Assembly: GCA_041190985.1 (NCBI GenBank)
Contig: JBEEPT010000063.1
Coordinates: 1-28,603 of the forward strand
Source: Malikia sp041190985
GTDB taxonomy: Bacteria; Pseudomonadota; Gammaproteobacteria; Burkholderiales; Burkholderiaceae_C
Length of the DNA: 28,603 nucleotides
Direction: 5' to 3'
Position numbers and translations under genes: made by a program. Of the stretch, positions 1 through 6,595 are shown one piece after another. The notes below the pieces were generated by a model. That model searched no databases, was not told the origin of the DNA, and saw nothing but the letters and a program-made list of their open reading frames with translations. Each line of letters starts with the position of its first letter. Positions within the stretch are counted from its first letter, which is position 1.

Positions 1-1
1 C

Positions 2-91
2 GACGATGACGATGATGATAACGACGATGACGATGATGATGCCGACGACGACGATGACGACGATGCTGATCGATTCGAAGAGAATCAATAG
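2..91 (+). CDS. C-terminal end of an acidic protein (5' partial)
   Basis: Reading from base 2, the frame gives almost uninterrupted aspartate (about 22 Asp in 29 codons) and ends A-D-R-F-E-E-N-Q before a TAG at 89-91. The start lies before the window. Long acidic tails are common on phage single-strand DNA-binding and other DNA-metabolism proteins (the T7 gp2.5 type), and the genes downstream deal with integration and replication, so a nucleic-acid-related role is possible. This is inference from composition only. A hairpin follows the stop. The alternating GAC/GAT codons make the DNA itself a simple trinucleotide repeat. Confidence 0.6.
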   Translation, partial: DDDDDDNDDDDDDADDDDDDDADRFEENQ

Positions 92-119
92 ACCTCGCTC
101 ACGCTTTCCCGCTCAAGCC

Positions 120-150
120 ACGCGCACGACCGTCAAGGTCGGTCGCGCGT
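120..150 (+). terminator. Interrupted hairpin after the acidic gene
   Basis: ACGCGC (120-125) and CGACC (127-131) can pair with GGTCG (137-141) and GCGCGT (145-150) around a GTCAA loop, leaving a 1/3-base internal loop. It sits 29 bases past the TAG of the acidic protein. No T tract follows, so it is a weak terminator or an mRNA end-stabilising hairpin rather than a classical intrinsic terminator. Confidence 0.4.
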
Positions 151-160
151 CGCGACGACG

Positions 161-384
<224 letters not shown>

Positions 385-388
<4 letters not shown>

Positions 389-669
389 CCGTTCCGCCGA
401 TGAAGGTCCCTCTGCTCGTCGACGCCAGCCCCGCAGAAGGCGGGGCGATGGTGCGCCTGGTGCACGAGTTCGACATGCCGCCGTTCGCCGTGCCGCCTGG
501 GGTGGTGATCTGGGGCGGCCGGGTGTTCGTGCGCGAAGACGTCGCACCGCACGCCATCGCCTACGTCGAGTCGTTCGCCTACAGCCTGGACGAAGGAGCG
601 GCGTCGATCGGGGTGAGACCAACGACCATGCGACGCCCGGGGCCGGTTGGCGAAGGGCCCCGCACATGA
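385..669 (+). CDS. Small hypothetical phage protein
   Basis: A 94-residue protein with a GTG start that overlaps the preceding stop (GTGA); its own stop overlaps the ATG of the ASCH gene (ATGA). It is a soluble, beta-rich-looking sequence (L-V-D-A-S-P, G-V-V-I-W-G-G-R-V-F) with no membrane segment, signal or recognised motif. An upstream in-frame start exists at 253, but its extra N-terminus is Gly/Arg-rich and non-protein-like, so the GTG start is preferred. The position suggests an early accessory gene cotranscribed with the ASCH gene. Confidence 0.6.
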
Positions 670-1154
670 AGGCCCTCTCGATCTGGCAGCCCTGGGCCTC
701 GGCGATCGCGCTGGGCCACAAGCGCGTCGAGACGAGGTCGTGGTCGACGCCGTACCGCGGCCCTCTGCTGATCCACGCGGCGCGCACTCCGGCCAGCGGC
801 CTGCAGGTGATCCGCGAGATGCCCGAGCTGTGGCGCGAAGTGCTGCCGGTGGCCGATGGGCAAACCCTCGAGCAGGTGTTCCGCGCGCTGCCGTTCGGCG
901 CGATCGTCGCGCAGGTCGACCTGGTCGGTGTGGTGCGCGCCGACCACCGCGACGAGCTGCGCCAGGCCGCGGTGCGCGCCGGCGGCAAATACTCGCATCT
1001 GGAACCCGACCTCGGCGACTACAGCCAGGGGCGGTTCGCGTGGTTCTTCGCGAACGTCAGAGCCTTCCCGGAGCCCCTCGCGATCAAGGCCGGCCAGCTC
1101 GGCCTGTTCGACGTGGAGCTCCCCAACGACAAACCCGCGGCGGCGCAACCGTGA
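666..1154 (+). CDS. ASCH-domain protein
   Basis: 162 residues. The N-terminus K-A-L-S-I-W-Q-P-W-A, then G-H-K-R-V-E-T-R-S-W and Y-R-G-P-L-L-I-H-A-A, is the signature of the ASCH fold (a PUA-like beta barrel). ASCH proteins are small RNA-binding or RNA-processing proteins; several are ribonucleases or amidohydrolases acting on modified nucleosides, and they are common in phages with unknown purpose. The length fits a single-domain ASCH protein. The gene ends an early operon: it overlaps the gene before by four bases and is followed by a strong hairpin at 1179-1198. Identification is strong, exact activity unknown. Confidence 0.9.
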   Translation: MKALSIWQPWASAIALGHKRVETRSWSTPYRGPLLIHAARTPASGLQVIREMPELWREVLPVADGQTLEQVFRALPFGAIVAQVDLVGVVRADHRDELRQAAVRAGGKYSHLEPDLGDYSQGRFAWFFANVRAFPEPLAIKAGQLGLFDVELPNDKPAAAQP

Positions 1155-1178
1155 CTCTCCTTCTTCCCCTTTTCCCGG

Positions 1179-1198
1179 GCGCCGGACCTTTCCGGCGC
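1179..1198 (+). terminator. Perfect 8-bp hairpin after the ASCH gene
   Basis: GCGCCGGA, loop CCTT, then TCCGGCGC form a perfect 8-bp stem 24 bases after the ASCH stop. There is no T run afterwards. A pyrimidine-rich stretch (1155-1176) lies upstream of it. Probable end of the early transcript. Confidence 0.6.
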
Positions 1199-1242
1199 TG
1201 CTCGGCTGCGCCGCCGCGATCTTCTTCTTTCCGCGCGATGGG

Positions 1243-1258
1243 CGGCCCGAGTGGGCCG
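1243..1258 (+). terminator. Second GC-rich hairpin in the gap
   Basis: CGGCCC, loop GAGT, GGGCCG: a perfect 6-bp stem with a tetraloop, followed by TT. It could back up the hairpin at 1179-1198 or be part of a structured RNA across the gap. Confidence 0.4.
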
Positions 1259-1267
1259 TTGACGCAT

Positions 1268-1373
1268 CGCCAGCAACAGCGCCAAGACCAGTCTGCATGC
1301 TGGCGCCTCCTGGGAGCTGTTGTTGGTGAGTGCGCCAGCACTTTGGACGGTGCCGCCGGTGCGACTCCGGCAC
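1268..1373 (+). promoter_or_regulatory. Structured noncoding segment with alternative pairings
   Basis: The gap 1155-1494 has no convincing gene. Inside it TGCTGGCG(C) at 1298-1306 can pair with CGCCAGCA at 1268-1275 (8 bp) or with GCGCCAGCA at 1332-1340 (9 bp), but not with both. Just after this, GTGCCG (1350-1355) can pair with CGGCAC (1368-1373), or GCCGG with CCGGC around a 7-base loop that looks like a tRNA T-arm. Mutually exclusive stems are the hallmark of leader RNAs, attenuators and riboswitches; here the gene that would be controlled starts at 1495. No known RNA family was matched, so this is a candidate only. Confidence 0.35.
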
Positions 1374-1494
1374 GCGCGACCAGAGAGCGAGTTCTGCGAA
1401 GTGATCCTGTCTCGAACCGTTGGATGAACGTCGTCGGTGAGCAGGGGGGCGCATCCGCGATCGCGGCCCCCGCTTCTTCTGCTCGGAGGTCCCG

Positions 1495-1911
1495 GTGAAC
1501 GCCGACGCCCGCATCGCCGAGCTGCAGGAGCAGCTGTCGCAGGCGTTGACCCGCGCCGAGGCTGCCGAGCGCGAGCTGCGGCACGAGCAGCAGGCCACCG
1601 CCGCTGCCGCCAGCGCTGTCTCGGACGTTGCCGCATCGAGGGGCCAGTCGGACGACCTGCCGAAGCCGTGCACGTGCGGCGTCTGCTACGTTCGGCGGGC
1701 CGCTCCCGCGTTCGCGACGGCGATGGGCATGGTCCGGCAGGGCGCGGTGCCGTGGGCCGGCATGGAACTGGGTTGGTACGCCGAAAGCGGTGTCGGCGGG
1801 CTGTTCATGGCGGCGATGTCGCAGGCTGCCTGGCAGTCGGTGGCGTTGCCGGCGTTGCTGGCCGCGATCGAGCAGGGCAAGCTGCCGAAACCGAAGGTGA
1901 CGCCGCCATGA
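1495..1911 (+). CDS. Hypothetical protein, coiled coil plus Cys motif
   Basis: 138 residues from a GTG start with a good ribosome binding site (GGAGG, 1485-1489). Residues 3-45 form a heptad-like coiled coil (A-E-L-Q-E-Q-L-S-Q-A). After a linker comes P-C-T-C-G-V-C, a three-cysteine cluster that could bind metal, and then an Ala/Gly-rich helical C-terminus. It overlaps the zinc-ribbon gene downstream (ATGA). It is the first gene after the structured gap, so it probably heads the transcript that continues to the integrase. Function not recognised. Confidence 0.7.
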   Translation: MNADARIAELQEQLSQALTRAEAAERELRHEQQATAAAASAVSDVAASRGQSDDLPKPCTCGVCYVRRAAPAFATAMGMVRQGAVPWAGMELGWYAESGVGGLFMAAMSQAAWQSVALPALLAAIEQGKLPKPKVTPP

Positions 1912-2522
1912 CCAACCAGCCCCGCCAGCCCCTTTCCTGCCCGCGTTGCGGATCCACCGACGTCGAGACCACGACGATGGGCAGCCTGATCGGCGGGGGC
2001 TGGGACCCCAACCGGGCCAAGTGCTGCGCGTGCCAGCACCAGGGCAACGCCGGCGACTGGCGGCGGGTCGCCGAGCTGAGCCGCGCCCCTGCCGGCGCGC
2101 GCCCGGTGTTCCGCGAGGCCGACGTGGTGCGCGCCGCGCGCAGCCTGGCAACGATCGACGCCTGGCTGCCGCGGTTGCGGAAGTCGGCGGCCGCGATCGG
2201 CGCGAAGCCGGGCTCGGACGTCTACAGCCAGGTGGAGGCCCTCGAGGCGGCGGCCTGGCTCTGCAGCATCGTGGGCCCGCTGTCGCGCCCGACGGAGGAT
2301 GGCGAGCTGCTCGAGACGCGCGCCATCATGTGCGAGCTGATGAGCCTGCTGGGCCAGGCCCAGGAGGTCGCCGCCACGCTGGAGCGCTACGGCCGCAACG
2401 GGCACGTGAACCGCAACCAGGCGCTGCTGGTCGGCGGCCTGCTGCAGGGCCGGCTGCAGGAGGTCCTCAACAAGATCGGCGTGCAGATGGAAGGGCAGCA
2501 GCCCGAGGAGCCAGACGCATGA
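1908..2522 (+). CDS. Hypothetical protein with N-terminal zinc ribbon
   Basis: 204 residues. Residues 10-45 contain C-P-R-C-G-S and, about 25 residues later, K-C-C-A-C-Q-H-Q-G, a typical CxxC...CxxC zinc-ribbon. The remainder is alpha-helical and acidic with no membrane segment. Start and stop overlap the neighbours by four bases on both sides. It lies just before the excisionase and integrase, so a DNA- or RNA-binding accessory role is reasonable but not shown. An upstream in-frame extension to 1437 is just the shadow of the preceding gene. Confidence 0.75.
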   Translation: MTNQPRQPLSCPRCGSTDVETTTMGSLIGGGWDPNRAKCCACQHQGNAGDWRRVAELSRAPAGARPVFREADVVRAARSLATIDAWLPRLRKSAAAIGAKPGSDVYSQVEALEAAAWLCSIVGPLSRPTEDGELLETRAIMCELMSLLGQAQEVAATLERYGRNGHVNRNQALLVGGLLQGRLQEVLNKIGVQMEGQQPEEPDA

Positions 2523-2758
2523 GCACGATTCCGCACCCTGTCGCCCGTCGAGCTCAGCTGCCGCGCCCCGCGCTGCCGCTGACCGAGAAGCAGTTCCTGA
2601 CCTACAAGGAGGTGCAGGCCCTGGGCATCTGCCCCGAGCGCACGCTGCGCCGCCTGGTAGGCGCCCGCGTCGTGGTCCGGGCCGTGCACTGGACCGGGTC
2701 GCGCATCAAGTTCGAGAAGGCGGTCCTGCTCGAGGAGCTGCGCCACCCGCAGAAGTGA
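2519..2758 (+). CDS. Excisionase-like HTH protein
   Basis: 79 residues. The segment F-L-T-Y-K-E-V-Q-A-L-G-I-C-P-E-R-T-L-R-R (about residues 26-45) reads as a winged/MerR-like helix-turn-helix as used by phage excisionases and AlpA-type regulators, with a following basic hairpin (V-V-R-A-V-H-W-T-G-S-R-I-K-F). It overlaps the zinc-ribbon gene and ends three bases before the integrase, the usual place for a recombination directionality factor. Likely job: bending attachment-site DNA to favour excision, perhaps also regulating integrase. The family assignment is from pattern and position, not search. Confidence 0.6.
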   Translation: MSTIPHPVARRAQLPRPALPLTEKQFLTYKEVQALGICPERTLRRLVGARVVVRAVHWTGSRIKFEKAVLLEELRHPQK

Positions 2759-2761
2759 CCC

Positions 2762-4441
2762 ATGGGCTGCATCTACAAGCGCGACAGCAGGAGCGGCGCC
2801 GGCGAGCAACGCTGGACGATCGAGTGGAAGGACCACCTGGGTCGGACACGCCGCCGCCGCGTGTACGGCGAGAAGGCCGTCGCGCGTGCCATGCTGGCGA
2901 AGGAAGAGGCGCGCGTGGCCCGCGGCGAGGCTGGGCTGCTCGACCCGTTCGAGAAGACGAAGACGACGAAGCTGCAGGCTCTGGCGGACAGCTACGCGAA
3001 GTCGCTCGCCGGCGAGAAGCGCGCCCCGCGCTACGTGAGCGGGATCCGCGACCGCCTGGCGCTGGCGATCGAGGTGATGGGGGCGCGGTTCCTGCAGGAG
3101 ATCACCCCTGACCGCGTCGACACGTTCCTGGCGCGCCTGATGGCCGGCGACAACCTGCCGCCGATGAAGCCGCGCCGGAAGGGTGGCCGGCCGATCCCAC
3201 GCGGCCCGGTGTCGGCGGTGACGCGCGACCGCTACGGCGAGGCCCTGCGTTCGTTCGGCGCCTGGCTGCACTACACCGAGCGCTGGCCGCTCAACCCGTT
3301 CGGGAAGGTGCGCCGGATCGCCGGCGACGCCGACCGCACGATGGAGCACCGGGCCTGGACGCCCGAGGAGATCGGCCAGCTGATCGAGGCCGCGACGACG
3401 CGGTGCGTGCAGCAGTGGGTGACGGCGCACCCGAGCGCGCCGGCCGAGAAGATCGACGCCCTGCGCGAGGAGGGGTGGCGGCGCTCCGTGCTCTACGAGT
3501 TCGCGGCCTACGCCGGCCTGCGCCTCAGCGAGTGCACCACCCTGACCTGGTCGCAGATCGTCCTCGACGGTGACGAACCGAGCGTGACGGTGCAGGCCGC
3601 GCTGGCCAAGAACCGCAAGCGCGGGCAGTCGGTGCCCCTGGTACCGTGGGTGGTCGCCGGCCTGAAGGAGCTGCGCGAGCGCCAGAAGGCCGCCGCGGTG
3701 CGCGCCGGCCGGCCGATGGTGTCCCAGAGCGACCGGGTGTTCGCGTTGAACCGCGGGCTGCTGGAGGCCCTGAGGAAGGACGCGACCTGGGCGTTCGGCA
3801 AGGAGCGCGGCCTCTACGACGCGCAGGGTCGGCGCACGACGTTCCACGGGTTCCGGGCCTCGACGTGCACGATGCTGCACCGGGCGGGCGTGACGCTGGC
3901 GGTGGCGGTGAAGATCATGCGCCACGCGGACCCGAAGCTGACGATCGAGACCTACGCGAAGCTGGACAGCCTGACCGACGGCCACCGCGAGCTGGCGAAG
4001 ATGGCCTTGCCGCGGGTCACGGCGGTGCCGACCGAACTCCCGGGAGTGCTGGCGGGAGTAGAAGAGCGGCCGAAGCTGGCCGTCGGTGGCCGCGTTGACT
4101 TTGCGGCGTCGGCGCCGATTCCGGCGCAAGTCGTGCCCGCTGCGGGCGATCGGCCGTCCCTGGCCGCGTCTGGCCGCGTTGGCGAAAACGGCCGAAATGG
4201 TGGGCGTTGCAGGAGTCGAATCCGCAACTGCGACCCCGCAACGGTAGGCGAGCAGAGGGTTTCAGGTTTCGGATCGAGCCCTGGGAGCCCTGGCGGGAGT
4301 AGTTCGCCCGGCGAGCTCCTGGCCAGGCTGTCGGCCGCTGCTCGGGCCGTCCTGGTGCAGGTGCAGCACGGGGTGTTGCGCCTGCCTCCCGACCTGGTCG
4401 AGGACCTGCAGCAGCTGCTGCAGAGGGGTGGAGTGCAATGA
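2762..4441 (+). CDS. int: Tyrosine-type site-specific integrase
   Basis: 559 residues. N-terminal arm-binding-like segment (1-50), a core-binding helical domain (60-190) and a catalytic domain. Catalytic residues visible: Arg254 in A-G-L-R-L-S-E, His362-Gly-Phe-Arg365, His388 in M-R-H-A-D-P-K and the nucleophile Tyr398 in I-E-T-Y-A-K-L. It joins phage and host chromosomes at att sites. Unusually, about 160 residues follow the tyrosine. This tail contains a tRNA-3'-end-like sequence and paired repeats (see attP), so integration there would replace the C-terminus with host-encoded residues. The last 45 residues look protein-like, and the stop overlaps the next ATG (ATGA), supporting the full length. 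The integrase call is firm; the role of the tail is open. Confidence 0.92.
   Translation: MGCIYKRDSRSGAGEQRWTIEWKDHLGRTRRRRVYGEKAVARAMLAKEEARVARGEAGLLDPFEKTKTTKLQALADSYAKSLAGEKRAPRYVSGIRDRLALAIEVMGARFLQEITPDRVDTFLARLMAGDNLPPMKPRRKGGRPIPRGPVSAVTRDRYGEALRSFGAWLHYTERWPLNPFGKVRRIAGDADRTMEHRAWTPEEIGQLIEAATTRCVQQWVTAHPSAPAEKIDALREEGWRRSVLYEFAAYAGLRLSECTTLTWSQIVLDGDEPSVTVQAALAKNRKRGQSVPLVPWVVAGLKELRERQKAAAVRAGRPMVSQSDRVFALNRGLLEALRKDATWAFGKERGLYDAQGRRTTFHGFRASTCTMLHRAGVTLAVAVKIMRHADPKLTIETYAKLDSLTDGHRELAKMALPRVTAVPTELPGVLAGVEERPKLAVGGRVDFAASAPIPAQVVPAAGDRPSLAASGRVGENGRNGGRCRSRIRNCDPATVGEQRVSGFGSSPGSPGGSSSPGELLARLSAAARAVLVQVQHGVLRLPPDLVEDLQQLLQRGGVQ
4042..4061 (+). repeat. Left copy of 20-bp repeat flanking candidate attP
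   Basis: GGGAGTGCTGGCGGGAGTAG; 18 of 20 bases match the copy at 4283-4302, in the same orientation. Both lie in the 3' part of the integrase gene on either side of the tRNA-like core. Candidate integrase arm-type binding site. Confidence 0.5.
4198..4231 (-). other. Candidate attP core resembling a tRNA 3' end
   Basis: On the minus strand this reads as a T-loop (TTCGACT), a 5-base T-stem half (CCTGC), a 7-base acceptor half (AACGCCC), a discriminator A and CCA. That is the exact layout of a tRNA 3' end. The base before the T-loop breaks the 53-61 pair, and I cannot build the rest of a cloverleaf, so this is a copy of a tRNA end rather than a tRNA gene. Many tyrosine integrases use such copies as attP, so that the host tRNA is restored on integration. 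It lies inside the integrase coding tail. Host tRNA identity was not determined. Confidence 0.6.
4283..4302 (+). repeat. Right copy of 20-bp repeat flanking candidate attP
   Basis: GGGAGCCCTGGCGGGAGTAG, differing from the left copy only at positions 6-7 (CC for TG). It begins about 50 bases after the tRNA-like core. Same interpretation as the left copy. Confidence 0.5.
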
Positions 4442-5085
4442 CGACGACGACGAGAAGCGCGATGGCGCACCCGCTGCATTGGCCTGCCGGCCGAGCCCGA
4501 ACGCCGCGGCAGCATCGCCGTCGCAACAGCCTGTGGAATGGCTCGACGGCGTCGACGGCCATGGTGGAGATCGAGCGCGAGGTCGAGCGCATGGGCGGCA
4601 TCGACCTGGTCGTCAGCACGAACCTCGCCGTGCGCATCGACGGCTTCCCGCGGTCCGGCCAGCCCGAGCCCGAGGACGTTGGCGTGGCCGTCTACTTCGA
4701 GCGCAAGGGCAAGCGCCTGGCGTTCGCGTGCGACAAGTGGACCAGCGTGCGCGAGAACCTGCGCGCGATCGGTATGCACCTCGAGGCGATCCGCGGCCAG
4801 GAACGCTGGGGAGTCGGGTCGCTCGACCAGGCGTTCGCCGGCTACGCCGCGCTGCCGGAGACGTCTTCGGCGACCGATCGGCCGTGGTGGGAGGTCTTCG
4901 GCATGGACTGGGGCGGCGTCGGTGTCCTGCGCAGCAAGTCCGGAGAAGTGCAGAGCCGCTTCCTGCGCGACTGCTACCGCGAACTGGCGAAGCTGCGGCA
5001 CCCTGACTGCGGTGGCTCGAACGAGGCGTTCGCGGAGCTGCAGAAGGCCTACGAGGCCGCGAAGCTCGAGCTGGGGGTCGCATGA
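4438..5085 (+). CDS. Phage J-domain (DnaJ-like) protein
   Basis: 215 residues. The C-terminal 45 residues carry a J-domain core: a helix with Y-R-E-L-A-K-L-R, the diagnostic His188-Pro189-Asp190, then G-G-S-N-E-A-F-A-E-L-Q-K-A-Y-E-A-A. J domains stimulate DnaK ATPase, so the protein may recruit the host chaperone to a phage replication or assembly complex. The N-terminal part (residues 45-140, V-E-I-E-R-E-V-E-R-M-G-G onward) is a domain I recall from many uncharacterised phage proteins. The start at 4438 overlaps the integrase stop and keeps an N-terminal L-H-W-P-A-G-R-A-R-T motif that fits that family; an internal ATG at 4561 is the alternative. Confidence 0.75.
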   Translation: MTTTTRSAMAHPLHWPAGRARTPRQHRRRNSLWNGSTASTAMVEIEREVERMGGIDLVVSTNLAVRIDGFPRSGQPEPEDVGVAVYFERKGKRLAFACDKWTSVRENLRAIGMHLEAIRGQERWGVGSLDQAFAGYAALPETSSATDRPWWEVFGMDWGGVGVLRSKSGEVQSRFLRDCYRELAKLRHPDCGGSNEAFAELQKAYEAAKLELGVA

Positions 5086-5327
5086 TCGGTCGACGCTACC
5101 GAGGCAAGCCGGCGCCGTGCTGGGCGATCGACGGCGCCCCTGTGTGGTACACGCCGCAGGCAGGGACGCGATTTGCCGCCGTCATCGACGGGCGGCCGTG
5201 GTGGCCGGAGACCCATCGGGCCTGGCTGGTGCGTCTTCGCGATGTCGCGACAACGCTGGGCGTGCGCAAGGTGGCGGCGGCCGAGGTCGCGTCGCTGACT
5301 CCACGGATGGACGAAGGGAGGACGTGA
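5082..5327 (+). CDS. Small hypothetical protein
   Basis: 81 residues, basic, with aromatic-rich segments (C-W-A-I-D-G-A-P-V-W-Y and G-R-P-W-W-P-E-T-H-R-A-W-L). No signal, membrane segment or known motif. It overlaps the J-domain gene by four bases and the next gene by one base (TGATG), so it is in the same early operon. Confidence 0.65.
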   Translation: MIGRRYRGKPAPCWAIDGAPVWYTPQAGTRFAAVIDGRPWWPETHRAWLVRLRDVATTLGVRKVAAAEVASLTPRMDEGRT

Positions 5328-5734
5328 TGCAGTGCAACCAACCCATTCCCGGCGACGGCGTGCCGACGACGATCAGCAACCCGCAGTCGCACATCCTGAT
5401 GCGGCTGCAGGCTGAGGTCGACGCAGCGCATGCCATCCTGTCCGACCACAAGGTGCCGTGGCAGGGCTCCGATGGTGCCCTGCTGAGCCTGCGCGAGCGC
5501 GTGGTGGCCGCACTGGCCTCGCGCCGCTGGCCGCCGCCGCTTCCGCCGCTGCCCTCGGCGACCGAAATCGAGGCGATCAGCCAGAGGCTGGCGTTCGACG
5601 ACGACGACCCGTTCCTGCCGGCGACGTCGAGCGAAGGCGCTGCCGGCATGGGGTTCATCTGCGCGGCCGTCTGGACGCTGTATGGCGCTGCGATCGTGCT
5701 GGGCGTCGTCCTGCTGGTGAGGTGGCTCGCATGA
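5327..5734 (+). CDS. Hypothetical protein with C-terminal membrane anchor
   Basis: 135 residues. A soluble N-terminal part (1-105), with a Pro-rich linker (R-W-P-P-P-L-P-P-L-P) and an acidic D-D-D-D patch, leads to one hydrophobic helix at about 108-135 (I-C-A-A-V-W-T-L-Y-G-A-A-I-V-L-G-V-V-L-L-V-R-W-L-A). This predicts a tail-anchored inner-membrane protein. Early phage membrane proteins of this type sometimes act in superinfection exclusion, but nothing here proves that. GGGAGG just before the ATG is a good ribosome binding site. The longer in-frame ORF upstream is a shadow. Confidence 0.65.
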   Translation: MQCNQPIPGDGVPTTISNPQSHILMRLQAEVDAAHAILSDHKVPWQGSDGALLSLRERVVAALASRRWPPPLPPLPSATEIEAISQRLAFDDDDPFLPATSSEGAAGMGFICAAVWTLYGAAIVLGVVLLVRWLA

Positions 5735-5964
5735 TCCCGGCCGAGATGAAGGGCGTGGCCTTGGTCGCCCTGCGGCGCGCGATCGTGCTGCTGGTCGACG
5801 CTGCCCGGTGCAGCCTGGCCGAGCCGTTCTCGCCGGTCGCCCGGGTGCGCCTGAAGGCCCAGATCGACGCGGCCGTGCGCGACCTGCGCATCTACCAGGT
5901 GGCCGAGCTGCCGCCCGAGATCCCCGCCGTCCCCGTCGCGGAGACGCCCAACCCGACTTCCTGA
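5731..5964 (+). CDS. Small hypothetical protein
   Basis: 77 residues, helical (L-V-A-L-R-R-A-I-V-L-L-V-D-A-A-R, then a second helix at R-V-R-L-K-A-Q-I-D-A-A-V-R-D-L-R), with a Pro-rich C-terminus. It starts in an ATGA overlap with the membrane-anchored gene. No known family recognised. Confidence 0.6.
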   Translation: MIPAEMKGVALVALRRAIVLLVDAARCSLAEPFSPVARVRLKAQIDAAVRDLRIYQVAELPPEIPAVPVAETPNPTS

Positions 5965-5977
5965 CCTCGAGGAAACC

Positions 5978-6595
5978 ATGCAATCGACCCTTCGCCGCAG
6001 CGGCACCTTCGCTGCCTTCCTGTTACCGCCGAAGCACCGTATCGAGCCCGGCGAGCCGGCATTCGCCGCGGCGCTCGCCCGTTGCCGGTTCCGCACGATC
6101 GAGAACGCGGCCGACGAGGCGGTGTCGTCGGGCTGGGTCACGCCCGAGGACCCGAGTGGCGATACCCACGCGATCGAGGACATGGACACGGGCGGCGGCA
6201 TCTGGCTGCGCCTGCGGATCGACACGAAGAAGCTGCCGGCGTCGCAGCTGGCGATGCACCTGGCGGCGGCGAAGCGGGCGAAGGGCCTGGCCCTGAACGC
6301 GCGGGAGCGCCGCGAGCTGAAACACGACCTGCTCGAGAAGCTGATGCCGCGCGTGCTGCCGAAGACGACGAACGTCGACGGCCTGCTGTTCGTGACAAAG
6401 GACCGCGCGATCGTCTTCTCAGGGTCGAAGTCGCACCGCGAGGCGTTCGCGAAGGCCTTCCGCGAGTCGTTCGGCGTCGAGCTGCAGCCGCTGGGCCCGC
6501 GCGAGGTCGCCCTGGATCGCCTGGAGCGCAGCGACGCGAAGGCGATCGAGGAGCTGCACCCCGTGCGTTGGTCGCAGGCCGGGAGGACCGCATGA
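5978..6595 (+). CDS. RdgC-like recombination-associated protein
   Basis: 205 residues with a ribosome binding site (GAGGAAA, 5968-5974). The order of motifs follows RdgC: an N-terminal F-R-T-I-E-N-A-A-D-E-A-V-S-S-G-W-V segment, a central basic stretch rich in Arg/Lys (R-E-R-R-E-L-K-H-D-L-L-E-K-L-M-P-R-V-L-P-K), then D-G-L-L-F-V-T-K-D-R-A-I-V-F-S-G-S-K and the strand/helix unit ending L-Q-P-L-G-P-R-E-V. RdgC forms DNA-encircling dimers that limit RecA; phage copies probably control recombination during replication. It is shorter than E. coli RdgC (about 300 residues), and its gene overlaps the next one, which may supply the rest. Confidence 0.7.
   Translation: MQSTLRRSGTFAAFLLPPKHRIEPGEPAFAAALARCRFRTIENAADEAVSSGWVTPEDPSGDTHAIEDMDTGGGIWLRLRIDTKKLPASQLAMHLAAAKRAKGLALNARERRELKHDLLEKLMPRVLPKTTNVDGLLFVTKDRAIVFSGSKSHREAFAKAFRESFGVELQPLGPREVALDRLERSDAKAIEELHPVRWSQAGRTA

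Noticed and set aside
1356..1380. Short motif GGTGCGACTCCGGCAC like part of the cobalamin riboswitch core
   Set aside because: The other conserved boxes (GGGAA, the B12 box) are missing nearby, so the match is too short.
1332..1381. tRNA-like 3' half (7-base T-loop-like hairpin, GCGCGACCA)
   Set aside because: The loop is TGCGACT rather than TTCGANT, no 5' acceptor strand pairs with ACGCGCG at a suitable distance, and no D-arm or clean anticodon stem can be built.
4280..4441. Separate small gene at the end of the integrase frame
   Set aside because: No start codon with a ribosome binding site; the frame is continuous with the integrase and its stop overlaps the next start.
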